In this document: positions 1-5,067 of the stretch, piece after piece | Layout of the letters: the number at the start of each line of letters is the position of its first letter | How positions within the stretch are numbered: the first letter of the stretch is position 1 | Assembly (NCBI GenBank): GCA_937981305.1 | Contig: CALJPB010000221.1 | Span: forward strand, 1-5,067 | DNA length: 5,067 nucleotides | Source: an uncultured Selenomonas sp. | Lineage (GTDB): Bacteria; Bacillota; Negativicutes; Selenomonadales; Selenomonadaceae | Direction of reading: 5' to 3' | Notes under the pieces: generated by a model | What the model saw: the letters and a program-made list of their open reading frames with translations, nothing else | Databases searched by the model: none | What the model was told of the DNA's origin: nothing | Position numbers and translations under genes: made by a program

Positions 1-95
1 TCCGTTGGAAACGCGACAAGCGCACCGCTGCGGATCGTCTCTGCGGCACGCTCAAAATCTGTGGGCGATGTCGGGCGAAGTATCTCCGTCTCCAT
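1..95 (-). CDS. tsaC: L-threonylcarbamoyladenylate synthase (TsaC/Sua5 family), N-terminal fragment
   Basis: Only the first 31 codons lie in the window; the gene runs off the left edge. The peptide begins METEILRPTS and ends RSGALVAFPT, which matches the first beta-strand region of the YrdC/Sua5 fold (family pattern G-x-L/V-V-A-F-P-T-E-T-V-Y-G-L). In the family this enzyme makes threonylcarbamoyl-AMP from threonine, bicarbonate and ATP in the cytoplasm, the first step of t6A formation at tRNA position 37. The ATG at 95 is supported by a strong GGGAGG Shine-Dalgarno sequence 5 nt upstream, whose first G is the last base of the prmC stop codon, so translation of the two is probably coupled. A YrdC-domain gene just after prfA/prmC is common in Bacillota and supports the call. 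Whether this is the short TsaC form or the longer Sua5 form cannot be told from the fragment. Confidence 0.8.
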   Translation of the reverse strand, partial: METEILRPTSPTDFERAAETIRSGALVAFPT

Positions 96-110
96 TGTAT
101 CCTCCCTACT
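96..110 (-). promoter_or_regulatory. Shine-Dalgarno of tsaC overlapping the prmC stop codon
   Basis: On the minus strand the prmC stop TAG (108-106) runs straight into GGGAGG (106-101), followed by 5 nt and the ATG at 95. The ribosome terminating on prmC sits on the initiation signal of the next gene, a usual layout for translational coupling. No promoter is seen here, so tsaC is taken to be part of the operon. Confidence 0.7.
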
Positions 111-984
111 CCGTATACCCCACCACAACGCGCTCAATCCCCGCGAGATCCTTCAGCGTCTTCGTCCGCACAATACGCGGATGCTCTATCGCAAGTGCCG
201 CAACGGCAGCCGCCTCATCAATGCCGACCTCGACGGCGACTGCACCGCCGTCTTTCAGCATCATCGGAGCTTCCGCCATCAGACGGCGGTAGATATTCAG
301 CCCGTCTGTGCCGCCATCGAGCGCAAGATGCGGCTCGTAGCTGCGCACATCGGGCATCAGACCCGCGATATCCGCCGTGGGGATATACGGCGGATTTGAG
401 AGAATCATATCATACCTGCGTCCCGCAAGCGGCGCGAGCAGATCACCGACATGAACCGCGATGCGCTCCGTCAGCCCCAGCGTCTCTGCATTTTCACGCG
501 CAACTGCGGCGGCGGCAGGTGAGATGTCCACCGCATCGGCGTGCGTTCCCTCCGTATAGTGGAGCGTCGAGAGTGCAATCGCCCCCGTGCCTGTCCCGAT
601 GTCGGCAATGGTGCACGCCGCCCCTCCCACTGCCAGCCGCGCACGCAGAAAATCCACGGCGCACTGCACAAGGATCTCCGTGTCGGGGCGCGGGATGAGC
701 GTATCGCGCGTCACACGAAAGTCCAGACCCATGAACTCGCGCCGCCCGAGTACATACGCAAGCGGCATATGCGCCGCCCGCTCCTTCACATAACCGCGAA
801 ACCGCACAAGCTCCTCCGGCTCAAGCGGCTCATCGAAATGCACATAGAGATACATCCGATCCCTGCCGAGGAGCGCACTGAGCAGAACCTCCGCATCGAG
901 GCGCGGGCTCTCGATCCCGCGCTCCCGAAAGAAATCCGTCGTCCACGCGAGAAGCCGCTGAATCGTCCAAACCGCATCCGTCAT
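106..984 (-). CDS. prmC: Peptide chain release factor N5-glutamine methyltransferase PrmC (HemK)
   Basis: The 292-residue cytoplasmic enzyme transfers a methyl group from SAM to the glutamine of the GGQ motif in RF1 and RF2. Visible in order: an N-terminal helical release-factor-binding domain (about residues 1-90, with the conserved stretch around A72-F90), the linker motif IPRPDTE (97-103), the SAM-binding loop DIGTGTG (128-134), an acidic ribose-binding position in VDIS (152-155), and the substrate-binding catalytic motif NPPY (197-200). Length is normal for PrmC. The ATG at 984 shares one base with the prfA stop (TGATG). AGGTG lies 5 nt upstream of it. A TTG three bases earlier (987) would also be open but has only about 2 nt of spacing, so the ATG is preferred. 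Its position directly after its substrate gene prfA is a classical arrangement. The stop is TAG, a codon read by RF1. Confidence 0.96.
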   Translation of the reverse strand: MTDAVWTIQRLLAWTTDFFRERGIESPRLDAEVLLSALLGRDRMYLYVHFDEPLEPEELVRFRGYVKERAAHMPLAYVLGRREFMGLDFRVTRDTLIPRPDTEILVQCAVDFLRARLAVGGAACTIADIGTGTGAIALSTLHYTEGTHADAVDISPAAAAVARENAETLGLTERIAVHVGDLLAPLAGRRYDMILSNPPYIPTADIAGLMPDVRSYEPHLALDGGTDGLNIYRRLMAEAPMMLKDGGAVAVEVGIDEAAAVAALAIEHPRIVRTKTLKDLAGIERVVVGYTE

Positions 985-2048
985 CAATTCACCTGTTTCA
1001 GACGTTCCGCCTGATCCGCTGTGATGAGCCCCGCGAGAATCTCGTCCAGTTCACCGTCGAGCACCGCATCGATCTTGTAGAGGGTCAGCCCAATGCGGTG
1101 ATCGGTCACGCGCCCCTGCGGGAAATTATAGGTGCGGATGCGCTCACTGCGGTCGCCCGATCCGACCTGACTGCGGCGGTCGGCGGCGACGGCATCCGCC
1201 TGCTCCTGCTGCGCGCGGTCATAGAGACGGGCGCGGAGCACCTTCATCGCCTTCTCACGGTTCTTGAGCTGTGACTTCTCATCCTGACACTGCACGACAA
1301 TCCCCGTCGGGATGTGCGTGATGCGGATCGCCGTCTCCGTACGGTTGACATACTGCCCGCCCGCACCCGAGGCACAGTAGGTATCGATACGCAGGTCGTT
1401 TGCATCGACCGTGACCTCGACCTCCTCCGCCTCGGGCAGGACGGCGACCGTGACCGCCGACGTGTGGATGCGCCCGCCCGACTCCGTGACGGGGACGCGC
1501 TGGACGCGGTGCGTGCCGCTCTCGTACTTCAGACGACTGTACGCGCCCGCACCGTTGACGAGAAAGGAGATCTCCTTAAAGCCGCCGATCTCCGTCGGGT
1601 TGCTGCTCAGGATCTCCGTCCGCCAGCCCTGTCGCTCCGCATAGCGCGCATACATACGGAAAAGGCTCGCCGCAAAAAGTGCCGCTTCCTCTCCTCCGAC
1701 ACCGCCGCGAATCTCGACAATGACGTTCTTGTCGTCGTTCGGGTCGCGCGGCAGGAGGAGGATCGGCAGCTGCTCCGCGAGCGCGTCACGCTCTGCCTCC
1801 GCCTCTGCAATCTCCTCGGTGAGCATCTCCTTCATCTCAGCATCCGCCTCGGCGAGCATTTCCTTGTCCTCGTCGATGGTCGCAAGAGCCCGCTGATAGG
1901 CGGTATACGCCTCGATGATCGGCGTGAGTGCGGCGTGCTCACGCGTGTACCGCTGCCACTTTTCCATATCTGCCATCACGTCAGGATCGCTGAGGAGTGC
2001 TTCCAGTTCGCGGTATTTGTCCGCAACGGCATTCAGTTTGCTTAACAC
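984..2048 (-). CDS. prfA: Peptide chain release factor 1 (RF1)
   Basis: This 354-residue cytoplasmic protein recognises UAA and UAG in the ribosomal A site and triggers release of the nascent chain. Diagnostic features: an N-terminal coiled-coil/helical domain (about 1-105, rich in Glu, Ala and Lys), the family stretch RGGVGGEEA (114-122), the stop-codon-reading tripeptide PVT (186-188; RF2 would have SPF), and the catalytic GGQ (230-232) within SGAGGQYVN. Gln232 is the expected PrmC target. The residue after GGQ is Tyr, where many RF1 proteins have His or Ser. Length fits the family (about 355-360). The start is a GTG at 2048, overlapping the DUF1385 gene by 7 nt. AAGGAAG sits 4 nt upstream, and the N-terminus [20 protein letters not shown] aligns with other RF1 starts. 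The stop is TGA, which RF1 itself does not read. Confidence 0.98.
   Translation of the reverse strand: MLSKLNAVADKYRELEALLSDPDVMADMEKWQRYTREHAALTPIIEAYTAYQRALATIDEDKEMLAEADAEMKEMLTEEIAEAEAERDALAEQLPILLLPRDPNDDKNVIVEIRGGVGGEEAALFAASLFRMYARYAERQGWRTEILSSNPTEIGGFKEISFLVNGAGAYSRLKYESGTHRVQRVPVTESGGRIHTSAVTVAVLPEAEEVEVTVDANDLRIDTYCASGAGGQYVNRTETAIRITHIPTGIVVQCQDEKSQLKNREKAMKVLRARLYDRAQQEQADAVAADRRSQVGSGDRSERIRTYNFPQGRVTDHRIGLTLYKIDAVLDGELDEILAGLITADQAERLKQVN
985..996 (-). promoter_or_regulatory. Shine-Dalgarno that decides the prmC start
   Basis: The last codons of prfA carry ACAGGTGAATTG before the ATG at 984. AGGTG is 5 nt from this ATG but only 2 nt from the alternative TTG at 987. The stop codon TGA of prfA and the start ATG share an A, so a terminating ribosome can reinitiate with almost no movement. 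Confidence 0.6.
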
Positions 2049-2956
2049 GTTACTTCCTTTCGATAGTTCCCGCTTCCTGCGGGGATATCCTCGGGCGGGA
2101 GTACCGCCTTGAGACTTTCAATGGCGACCTCCACCATCTCGCCCTCGGGCGGGCGCGTCGTCAGATATTGCAGCCAGAGCCCCGGCGTAATCATGATGCG
2201 CACGATGCGGTTCTCACTGCGCCCCGCAAAGCGGATGATCTCGTAGGAGACACCCGCAACCACAGGCAGGACGGCGAGGCGGCTCAGAATCCGCAGCCAG
2301 AGATCGGGCCAGCCGAAAAAGACGTGAAAGACAATGGCGACGACCATGACAATCAGCAGAAAGTTCGTCCCACAGCGCGGGTGCAGACGCGGAAATTTCT
2401 GCACGTTCTCCACCGTCAGAGCCTCCCCCGCCTCGTAGCAGTGGATCGTCTTGTGCTCCGCACCGTGGTACTGGAACACGCGCCGAATCCCGCCCATAAA
2501 CGAGATCCCCCAGATGTAGATGAGGAATACGAGCAGACGAATGCCGCCCTCGATCAGATTGAACACGATTGGGTCGTCCGTATACGCCGCCGCGAGATGC
2601 GCTGCCCCCGTCGGGATGACAATGAAGAGCACACTCGCAAGCACGAGCGCAAAGAGGATCGTCATCGCGACCTCCTTCTTCGTCATCTGCTCCTCCTCCT
2701 CGCCCGCCGCCTGTGCGGAGAACGAGAGGGCACGCATGCCGATGACGAGGGACTCGACCATGATGACAGAGCCGCGAATCAGCGGCAGATTGAGAATCGG
2801 ATAGCGGTCGCGGATCGATGTGACATCGTGCGTCTCCACCTCGATGTTCCCATTCGGAAGGCGCACGGCGGTCGCGGTCTTATTCGCATCGCGCATCATG
2901 ACACCCTCGATGACCGCCTGCCCGCCGACCGCAAGGTCGGTAATTTTCTTTGGCAT
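2042..2956 (-). CDS. DUF1385 family integral membrane protein (YqhQ-like)
   Basis: 304 residues. Recognised by the N-terminal family signature [12 protein letters not shown] (11-22), the segment [10 protein letters not shown] (53-62), the motif [13 protein letters not shown] (163-175) and [10 protein letters not shown] (191-200). Four hydrophobic stretches look membrane-spanning: about 96-116, 134-154, 198-214 and 222-242. An acidic patch EEEE (86-89) precedes the first. The conserved His164, His168, His172 and His192/Cys195 could bind a metal, but that is inference; no biochemical role is known to me for the family. The ATG at 2956 has AAGGA 6 nt upstream. It follows rpmE across a 113-nt gap that contains a terminator, and overlaps prfA by 7 nt, so it leads the RF1 operon. 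Pairing of DUF1385 with rpmE and prfA is common in Bacillota, which hints at a link with translation or its membrane side, still unproved. Confidence 0.93.
   Translation of the reverse strand: MPKKITDLAVGGQAVIEGVMMRDANKTATAVRLPNGNIEVETHDVTSIRDRYPILNLPLIRGSVIMVESLVIGMRALSFSAQAAGEEEEQMTKKEVAMTILFALVLASVLFIVIPTGAAHLAAAYTDDPIVFNLIEGGIRLLVFLIYIWGISFMGGIRRVFQYHGAEHKTIHCYEAGEALTVENVQKFPRLHPRCGTNFLLIVMVVAIVFHVFFGWPDLWLRILSRLAVLPVVAGVSYEIIRFAGRSENRIVRIMITPGLWLQYLTTRPPEGEMVEVAIESLKAVLPPEDIPAGSGNYRKEVTC
2049..2060 (-). promoter_or_regulatory. Shine-Dalgarno supporting the GTG start of prfA
   Basis: AAGGAAG (2059-2053) lies inside the last codons of the DUF1385 gene, 4 nt before the GTG at 2048. No ATG is present near by in the right frame until residue 25, which would remove a conserved helix, so the GTG is the likely start. 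Confidence 0.65.
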
Positions 2957-2975
2957 AAAATTTCCTTACTGTATT

Positions 2976-3012
2976 AAAAAAAGAGACCATTGCACGATCT
3001 CTCGTACAACAG
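2976..3012 (-). terminator. Rho-independent terminator or attenuator between rpmE and the DUF1385-prfA operon
   Basis: Two mutually exclusive hairpins can form in front of a T tract. Hairpin A pairs AGAGATC (3002-2996) with GGTCTCT (2988-2982), one G-U pair and a 7-nt loop, followed directly by six T (2981-2976). Hairpin B pairs 3012-3002 with 2997-2987 (core TTGTACGA with TCGTGCAA, 11 bp including three G-U) around a GAGA tetraloop of GNRA type, followed by TCTC and the same T run. Either could stop transcription after rpmE. The T run ends only 19 nt before the DUF1385 start codon and includes no room for a new promoter, so the downstream operon must depend on readthrough or on a promoter further upstream that I could not find. 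Confidence 0.75.
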
Positions 3013-3042
3013 CCTCTTCCTGTTTTCGTGCGGCGAAGAGGC
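3012..3042 (-). repeat. Perfect 8-bp inverted repeat upstream of the terminator
   Basis: GCCTCTTC (3042-3035) and GAAGAGGC (3019-3012) are exact reverse complements separated by 15 nt. In RNA this makes a stable stem that abuts hairpin B of the terminator, sharing the C at 3012. The 3' arm also contains AAGAG, complementary to CTCTT just before the T run, so it could in principle compete with terminator formation. Part of an attenuator or simply a 3'-end stabilising stem of the rpmE message; the sequence does not decide. Confidence 0.55.
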
Positions 3043-3069
3043 AAGGCGCAGTGCACCTCACCCACGCTG

Positions 3070-3270
3070 CTATTTCCGTGCGTAACGCTTCTGGAACTTC
3101 TCAATGCGTCCGCCCGCCTGAACGTCGCGCTGACGTCCCGTGAAGAACGGATGGCACTTCGAGCACACGTCGATGCGCAGATCCTGCTTCGTCGAGCCCG
3201 TCGTGAACGTGTTGCCGCAGCCGCACGTCACCGTCGCCTCGAAGAACTCGGGATGAATGCCCTCTTTCAT
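3070..3270 (-). CDS. rpmE: 50S ribosomal protein L31 (zinc-binding form)
   Basis: The 66-residue protein begins [20 protein letters not shown] and ends [12 protein letters not shown], the same length as Bacillus RpmE. L31 binds the 50S central protuberance and bridges to the 30S head. Four cysteines, C16, C18, C36 and C39 (CGC and CSKC), mark the zinc-binding C+ type rather than the zinc-free paralogue. The TGRQ motif (45-48) is conserved. The ATG at 3270 is preferred over an upstream in-frame start at 3309 because the family begins here and GAGGTG lies 7 nt upstream (3283-3278). It has its own promoter and a long structured leader, and ends in TAG. A terminator follows in the gap before DUF1385, so rpmE may be largely monocistronic with partial readthrough. 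Confidence 0.97.
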   Translation of the reverse strand: MKEGIHPEFFEATVTCGCGNTFTTGSTKQDLRIDVCSKCHPFFTGRQRDVQAGGRIEKFQKRYARK

Positions 3271-3300
3271 GTAAATACACCTCGTTTCTTTTGCCGGATA

Positions 3301-3380
3301 CAAGCGCACTTATGCACGCTTGGTTGAACTCAGCGTGTCTGCGCTGAGAACGAGTCATGGAAACAAACGCCCTGCGTTCA
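3301..3380 (-). promoter_or_regulatory. Structured 5' leader of rpmE (candidate ribosomal-protein leader)
   Basis: From the predicted transcript start near 3384 to the rpmE ATG there are about 110 nt with three stem-loops. SL1: TGAACGC/GCGTTTG (3380-3374/3370-3364; 5 Watson-Crick pairs plus two G-U, 3-nt loop), followed by TTT. SL2: CTCAGCG/CGCTGAG (3348-3342/3335-3329; 7 perfect pairs, 6-nt loop). SL3: CAAGCGTG/TGCGCTTG (3322-3315/3308-3301; 6 Watson-Crick plus two G-U, 6-nt loop). The G-U pairs of SL3 are compatible only with minus-strand RNA. SL2 and SL3 have no T tract, so they are not terminators. Leaders bound by the encoded ribosomal protein are known for many r-protein genes, and L31 leaders have been proposed in several phyla; whether this matches one needs a covariance-model search. 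Confidence 0.45.
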
Positions 3381-3390
3381 TTACCGCGCA

Positions 3391-3419
3391 AGTATAGCAT
3401 AAAATATGGATCTGTGCAA
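3391..3419 (-). promoter_or_regulatory. Sigma-70-type promoter of rpmE with extended -10
   Basis: A -35 element TTGCAC (3419-3414, first three bases match consensus), a 17-nt spacer and a -10 TATACT (3396-3391, five of six) preceded by TG one base before it (3399-3398), the extended -10 signature. Transcription should begin near 3384. The -35 starts only 4 nt downstream of the ndh stop codon. Confidence 0.65.
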
Positions 3420-3422
3420 GCC

Positions 3423-4709
3423 TTACTCCAATTTGCTGTGGATGATACGCGCAAGACGCGTGCCAAAGAAGAAATTCCAGATCCACTTGACGGAGACCGT
3501 GAAGTCCGCGTATTTTCCCGCAAGGCGGACGAGATGGACGAGCATCCACGCGAACCATGCAAAGAATCCGCTCGCCTTGAGATTGAAGCCGAGTACGGGC
3601 ATGGGGCCGTTCATGACCGCCTCACCCTTGCCGATCGTCGCCATTGCACCGAGATCATGGTAAACGAACTTCTCCAGCTGATCGGGCGTCTTTCCTGCGA
3701 TCAGTGCCATGATGTTCTTCTTGACCTGCATTGCCTCCTGCGTCGCCACAGGCGCAACCGTCGGAAGCGGACGCGGCATATCGCCGTGCTGGAAGTTCGC
3801 GCAGTCGCCGATGGCGAAAACACAGTCACTGCCCTTCACGAGCAGGTTTTCCTCCACAATGATGCGCCCTGCACGATCGACCTCGCCGCCGCACTCCTTG
3901 ATGAAGTCCTGTGCACGTACGCCCGCCGCCCAGATCACGGTCTTCGTCGGAATGACCTCACCGTTATTGAGCTTGAGATCATTTCCATCGTACTCGGTGA
4001 CAGCCGTATTCAAGCGCACATCCACGCCCTTCTTGCGCAGGACATCGATGGTGTGCTGCTGCAGATCGGGAGGCACCATCGGCAGGACCGAGCCCATCGC
4101 TTCCAAAAGTGTGACCTTGACCTCGCTGAAATCGATCGTATGGAACTCCTTCTTAAAAATATCAATGAGCTCCATGAGTGCGCCGCCCATCTCAATGCCC
4201 GTCGCACCGCCGCCCACAATGACAAAGTTCAGGTGACGCTGACGTGCCTCGCGCTGGTCCGGACCACTCTTGCGTGCAGCGCGTTCAAACTCGTGAATCA
4301 GATGACCGCGCAGGGCGATTGCCTCCTGCAGCGTCTTCATCGCATAGGAGTTGCGCTCCACGCTCTTGTTGCCAAAGAAGTTTGTTGTCGCACCCGCCGC
4401 GAGGACAAGATAGTCATAGGATATCTCACCATGCTTCGTAATGACGACACGGCGTTCCTGGTCAACTCCCGTGACCTTGGACATAAAGAAATTCACATTC
4501 TGATTGTTCTTAAAAAACTGGCGGGTGGGGTAGGCAATCTCCGATGAGGAAAGGACTGCCGTCGTCACCTGATAAAGGAGCGGCTGAAACAGATGGTAGT
4601 TATGCCGATCAATCAGCGTAACCCGCACATTTTCCTTTGCAAGCTCCTTGGCAAGACGTACGCCGCCGAATCCGGCACCGACAATGACAATATGTTTTTG
4701 ATCTGCCAT
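3423..4709 (-). CDS. ndh: Type II NADH:quinone oxidoreductase (NDH-2)
   Basis: 428 residues; a peripheral membrane flavoprotein that passes electrons from NADH to the quinone pool without pumping protons. The first Rossmann fold binds FAD (IVIVGAGFGG, 7-16); the second binds NADH (GGGATGIE, 166-173, acid E173 favouring NADH over NADPH); the FAD-closing motif FAIGDCA is at 298-304. The quinone-site helix (AQxAxQ in other NDH-2 enzymes) appears as TQEAMQ (323-328). The C-terminal part, about 371-425, is amphipathic and aromatic-rich (AWFAWMLVHLVRL, W409, W411), the usual membrane anchor. The ATG at 4709 fits the family N-terminus and has AAGGAG (4724-4719) 9 nt upstream; the frame stays open further upstream but that extension shows no homology and crosses the promoter. 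No terminator is seen directly after the TAA at 3425-3423. A Rex-like site precedes the gene, consistent with NADH-responsive control. Confidence 0.95.
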   Translation of the reverse strand: MADQKHIVIVGAGFGGVRLAKELAKENVRVTLIDRHNYHLFQPLLYQVTTAVLSSSEIAYPTRQFFKNNQNVNFFMSKVTGVDQERRVVITKHGEISYDYLVLAAGATTNFFGNKSVERNSYAMKTLQEAIALRGHLIHEFERAARKSGPDQREARQRHLNFVIVGGGATGIEMGGALMELIDIFKKEFHTIDFSEVKVTLLEAMGSVLPMVPPDLQQHTIDVLRKKGVDVRLNTAVTEYDGNDLKLNNGEVIPTKTVIWAAGVRAQDFIKECGGEVDRAGRIIVEENLLVKGSDCVFAIGDCANFQHGDMPRPLPTVAPVATQEAMQVKKNIMALIAGKTPDQLEKFVYHDLGAMATIGKGEAVMNGPMPVLGFNLKASGFFAWFAWMLVHLVRLAGKYADFTVSVKWIWNFFFGTRLARIIHSKLE

Positions 4710-4732
4710 AATACCCCACTCCTTATTTTCAA

Positions 4733-4750
4733 TAGTGAAAAAAATCACAT
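4733..4750 (-). promoter_or_regulatory. Candidate Rex operator upstream of ndh
   Basis: The site ATGTGATTTTTTTCACTA matches the Rex consensus TTGTGAAWWWWTTCACAA at 15 of 18 positions, including both TGTGA and TTCAC half-site cores with the right spacing. Rex is the NADH/NAD+-sensing repressor of Gram-positive bacteria, and ndh is a known Rex target in Bacillus subtilis. It lies 8 nt before the Shine-Dalgarno and roughly 55-75 nt downstream of the predicted transcript start, so it would act as a roadblock unless another promoter exists. TGTGA-N6-TCAC also resembles CRP-family sites, which is the main alternative. Confidence 0.45.
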
Positions 4751-4762
4751 AGTTGGGTCGTT

Positions 4763-4806
4763 TTCCCCTTTCGAGGAAGCATACCATGAGCGCCTTTCCC
4801 CTCATG
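4763..4806 (-). promoter_or_regulatory. Two stem-loops in the ndh 5' leader
   Basis: Stem 1 pairs CATGAG (4806-4801) with CTCATG (4790-4785) around a 10-nt purine-rich loop and would stand at the very 5' end of the transcript. Stem 2 pairs TTCCTC (4778-4773) with GGGGAA (4768-4763), one G-U pair, closed by a GAAA tetraloop of GNRA type. No T tract follows either. They could stabilise the message or present a binding site; I do not recognise a known riboswitch. Confidence 0.35.
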
Positions 4807-4812
4807 AGGTAC

Positions 4813-4840
4813 ATAATACCACGTTTTATAAGAAATTCAA
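4813..4840 (-). promoter_or_regulatory. Probable promoter of ndh
   Basis: A -35 element TTGAAT (4840-4835, four of six), a 16-nt spacer and a -10 TATTAT (4818-4813, five of six) in an AT-rich stretch. Transcription would start near 4806, giving a leader of about 97 nt. It is the best-matching pair in the gap between the two genes. Confidence 0.5.
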
Positions 4841-4865
4841 TAGGATATTTCCCTTTGGCGGCATG

Positions 4866-4908
4866 AAAAACGATAATACTATTCTGGATGTTATAGCGGA
4901 AAACTATC
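4866..4908 (-). terminator. Weak possible terminator after the MATE-like gene
   Basis: GATAGT (4908-4903) can pair with ATTATC (4877-4872), with an inner stem CTAT/ATAG (4896-4893/4882-4879), followed after one base by TTTTT (4870-4866). The stem is AT-rich with an internal loop and begins inside the stop codon, so it is a poor terminator by stability; the position after the gene and the T run are what favour it. Confidence 0.3.
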
Positions 4909-5067
4909 ACAAAGATTCGGTCTGCTTCGCCTGCCGCATCCGCTGCTCGATAATGCGCAGGCGGATCATAAGCAGCACAGCACCGACGAGGATTCCACCG
5001 TTTAGCCCTGCCCAGTACCCGTAGGGACCAAGCTCTGTCCACACCGCAAGCGCATAGCCGGCAGGCA
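4907..5067 (-). CDS. MATE-family efflux transporter, C-terminal fragment (probable)
   Basis: The last 52 codons of a gene entering from the right edge, ending in TGA followed at once by an in-frame TAG. The peptide starts PAGYALAVWTELGPYGYWAG, has a hydrophobic segment about LNGGILVGAVLLMIRLRI, and ends in a charged cytoplasmic-type tail (EQRMRQAKQTESL). The pattern of proline, then G-x-x-G-Y-W-x-G-L, then a final membrane helix with an Arg-rich end is what the last helix of MATE/NorM exporters looks like; these expel cationic drugs or metabolites using Na+ or H+ gradients. Only this tail is visible, so another multi-pass transporter family is possible. Its spacing of about 200 nt from ndh and the promoter between them argue for separate transcription. 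Confidence 0.6.
   Translation of the reverse strand, partial: PAGYALAVWTELGPYGYWAGLNGGILVGAVLLMIRLRIIEQRMRQAKQTESL

Noticed and set aside
1314..2045. A 243-codon open frame on the plus strand opposite prfA
   Set aside because: Shadow of prfA; no motif, and the minus-strand RF1 explains the sequence fully.
1997..2977. A 326-codon open frame on the plus strand opposite the DUF1385 gene
   Set aside because: Composition is dominated by Arg, His and Asp, as expected from the reverse of hydrophobic codons; no known domain; the opposite strand holds a well-conserved family.
3271..3309. Upstream in-frame start for rpmE at 3309, adding 13 residues
   Set aside because: The added residues are not part of L31, the frame passes through the Shine-Dalgarno, and the 66-residue form matches the family.
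3101..3358. An ATG at 3358 opening an 86-codon frame out of phase with rpmE
   Set aside because: No Shine-Dalgarno, and the frame is the +1 shadow of rpmE over most of its length.
3357..4547. A 396-codon open frame on the plus strand opposite ndh
   Set aside because: It is antisense to a clear NDH-2 gene, shows no family motif, has Arg/His/Leu-rich composition typical of the complement of GC-rich genes, and lacks a convincing ribosome binding site.
4735..4749. Reading the palindrome before ndh as a CRP site or as an intrinsic terminator
   Set aside because: CRP-type binding cannot be excluded, but gene function and the flanking bases fit Rex better. As a hairpin it has only four pairs with the T run in the loop, so it is not a terminator.
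4710..5042. N-terminal extension of the ndh frame up to 5042 on the minus strand
   Set aside because: It overlaps the MATE-like tail in another frame, crosses the promoter, leader stems and Rex-like site, and has no similarity to NDH-2, whose N-terminus fits the ATG at 4709.
1..5067. A novel defence, mobile or CRISPR-like system
   Set aside because: All long open frames on the minus strand belong to known housekeeping families, and no direct-repeat array, transposase, integrase or att-like duplication is visible.

Overview
The window reads entirely on the minus strand, so transcription runs from high to low coordinates. It is a compact housekeeping stretch of a bacterial chromosome. The coding sequence is GC-rich and the promoter gaps are clearly richer in A+T. 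The order rpmE, DUF1385 membrane protein, prfA, prmC, threonylcarbamoyl-AMP synthase, and a four-cysteine 66-residue L31 of the Bacillus type, point to Bacillota. The high GC, the NDH-2 gene and the flavour of the proteins suggest Negativicutes, perhaps a Selenomonas-like organism. That genus-level guess is inference from memory, not something the sequence proves.

Layout in the direction of transcription: (1) 5067-4907, the C-terminal end of a probable MATE-family exporter. (2) 4906-4710, an AT-rich gap with a weak possible terminator, a promoter, two leader hairpins and an 18-bp palindrome resembling a Rex (NADH-sensing repressor) operator. (3) 4709-3423, a type II NADH dehydrogenase. (4) 3422-3271, a promoter that starts four bases after the ndh stop codon and a leader of about 110 nt with three stem-loops. 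(5) 3270-3070, rpmE (L31). (6) 3069-2957, a gap with an inverted repeat and a terminator whose hairpin competes with a second hairpin. (7) 2956-2042 DUF1385, 2048-984 prfA, 984-106 prmC and 95-1 tsaC/sua5, packed with overlaps of 7 nt and 1 nt and a 10-nt gap.

The last block is a translation module: L31 belongs to the 50S subunit, RF1 terminates at UAA/UAG, PrmC methylates the GGQ glutamine of RF1 and RF2, and TsaC/Sua5 starts t6A synthesis for ANN-decoding tRNAs. The DUF1385 membrane protein is the one member of unknown function. NDH-2 upstream is a separate respiratory unit that feeds electrons from NADH to quinone.

I see no mobile element, CRISPR array, RNA gene, phage gene or defence system. 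The signals worth checking are regulatory: the Rex-like site before ndh, the rpmE leader, and the switch-like terminator between rpmE and the RF1 operon.
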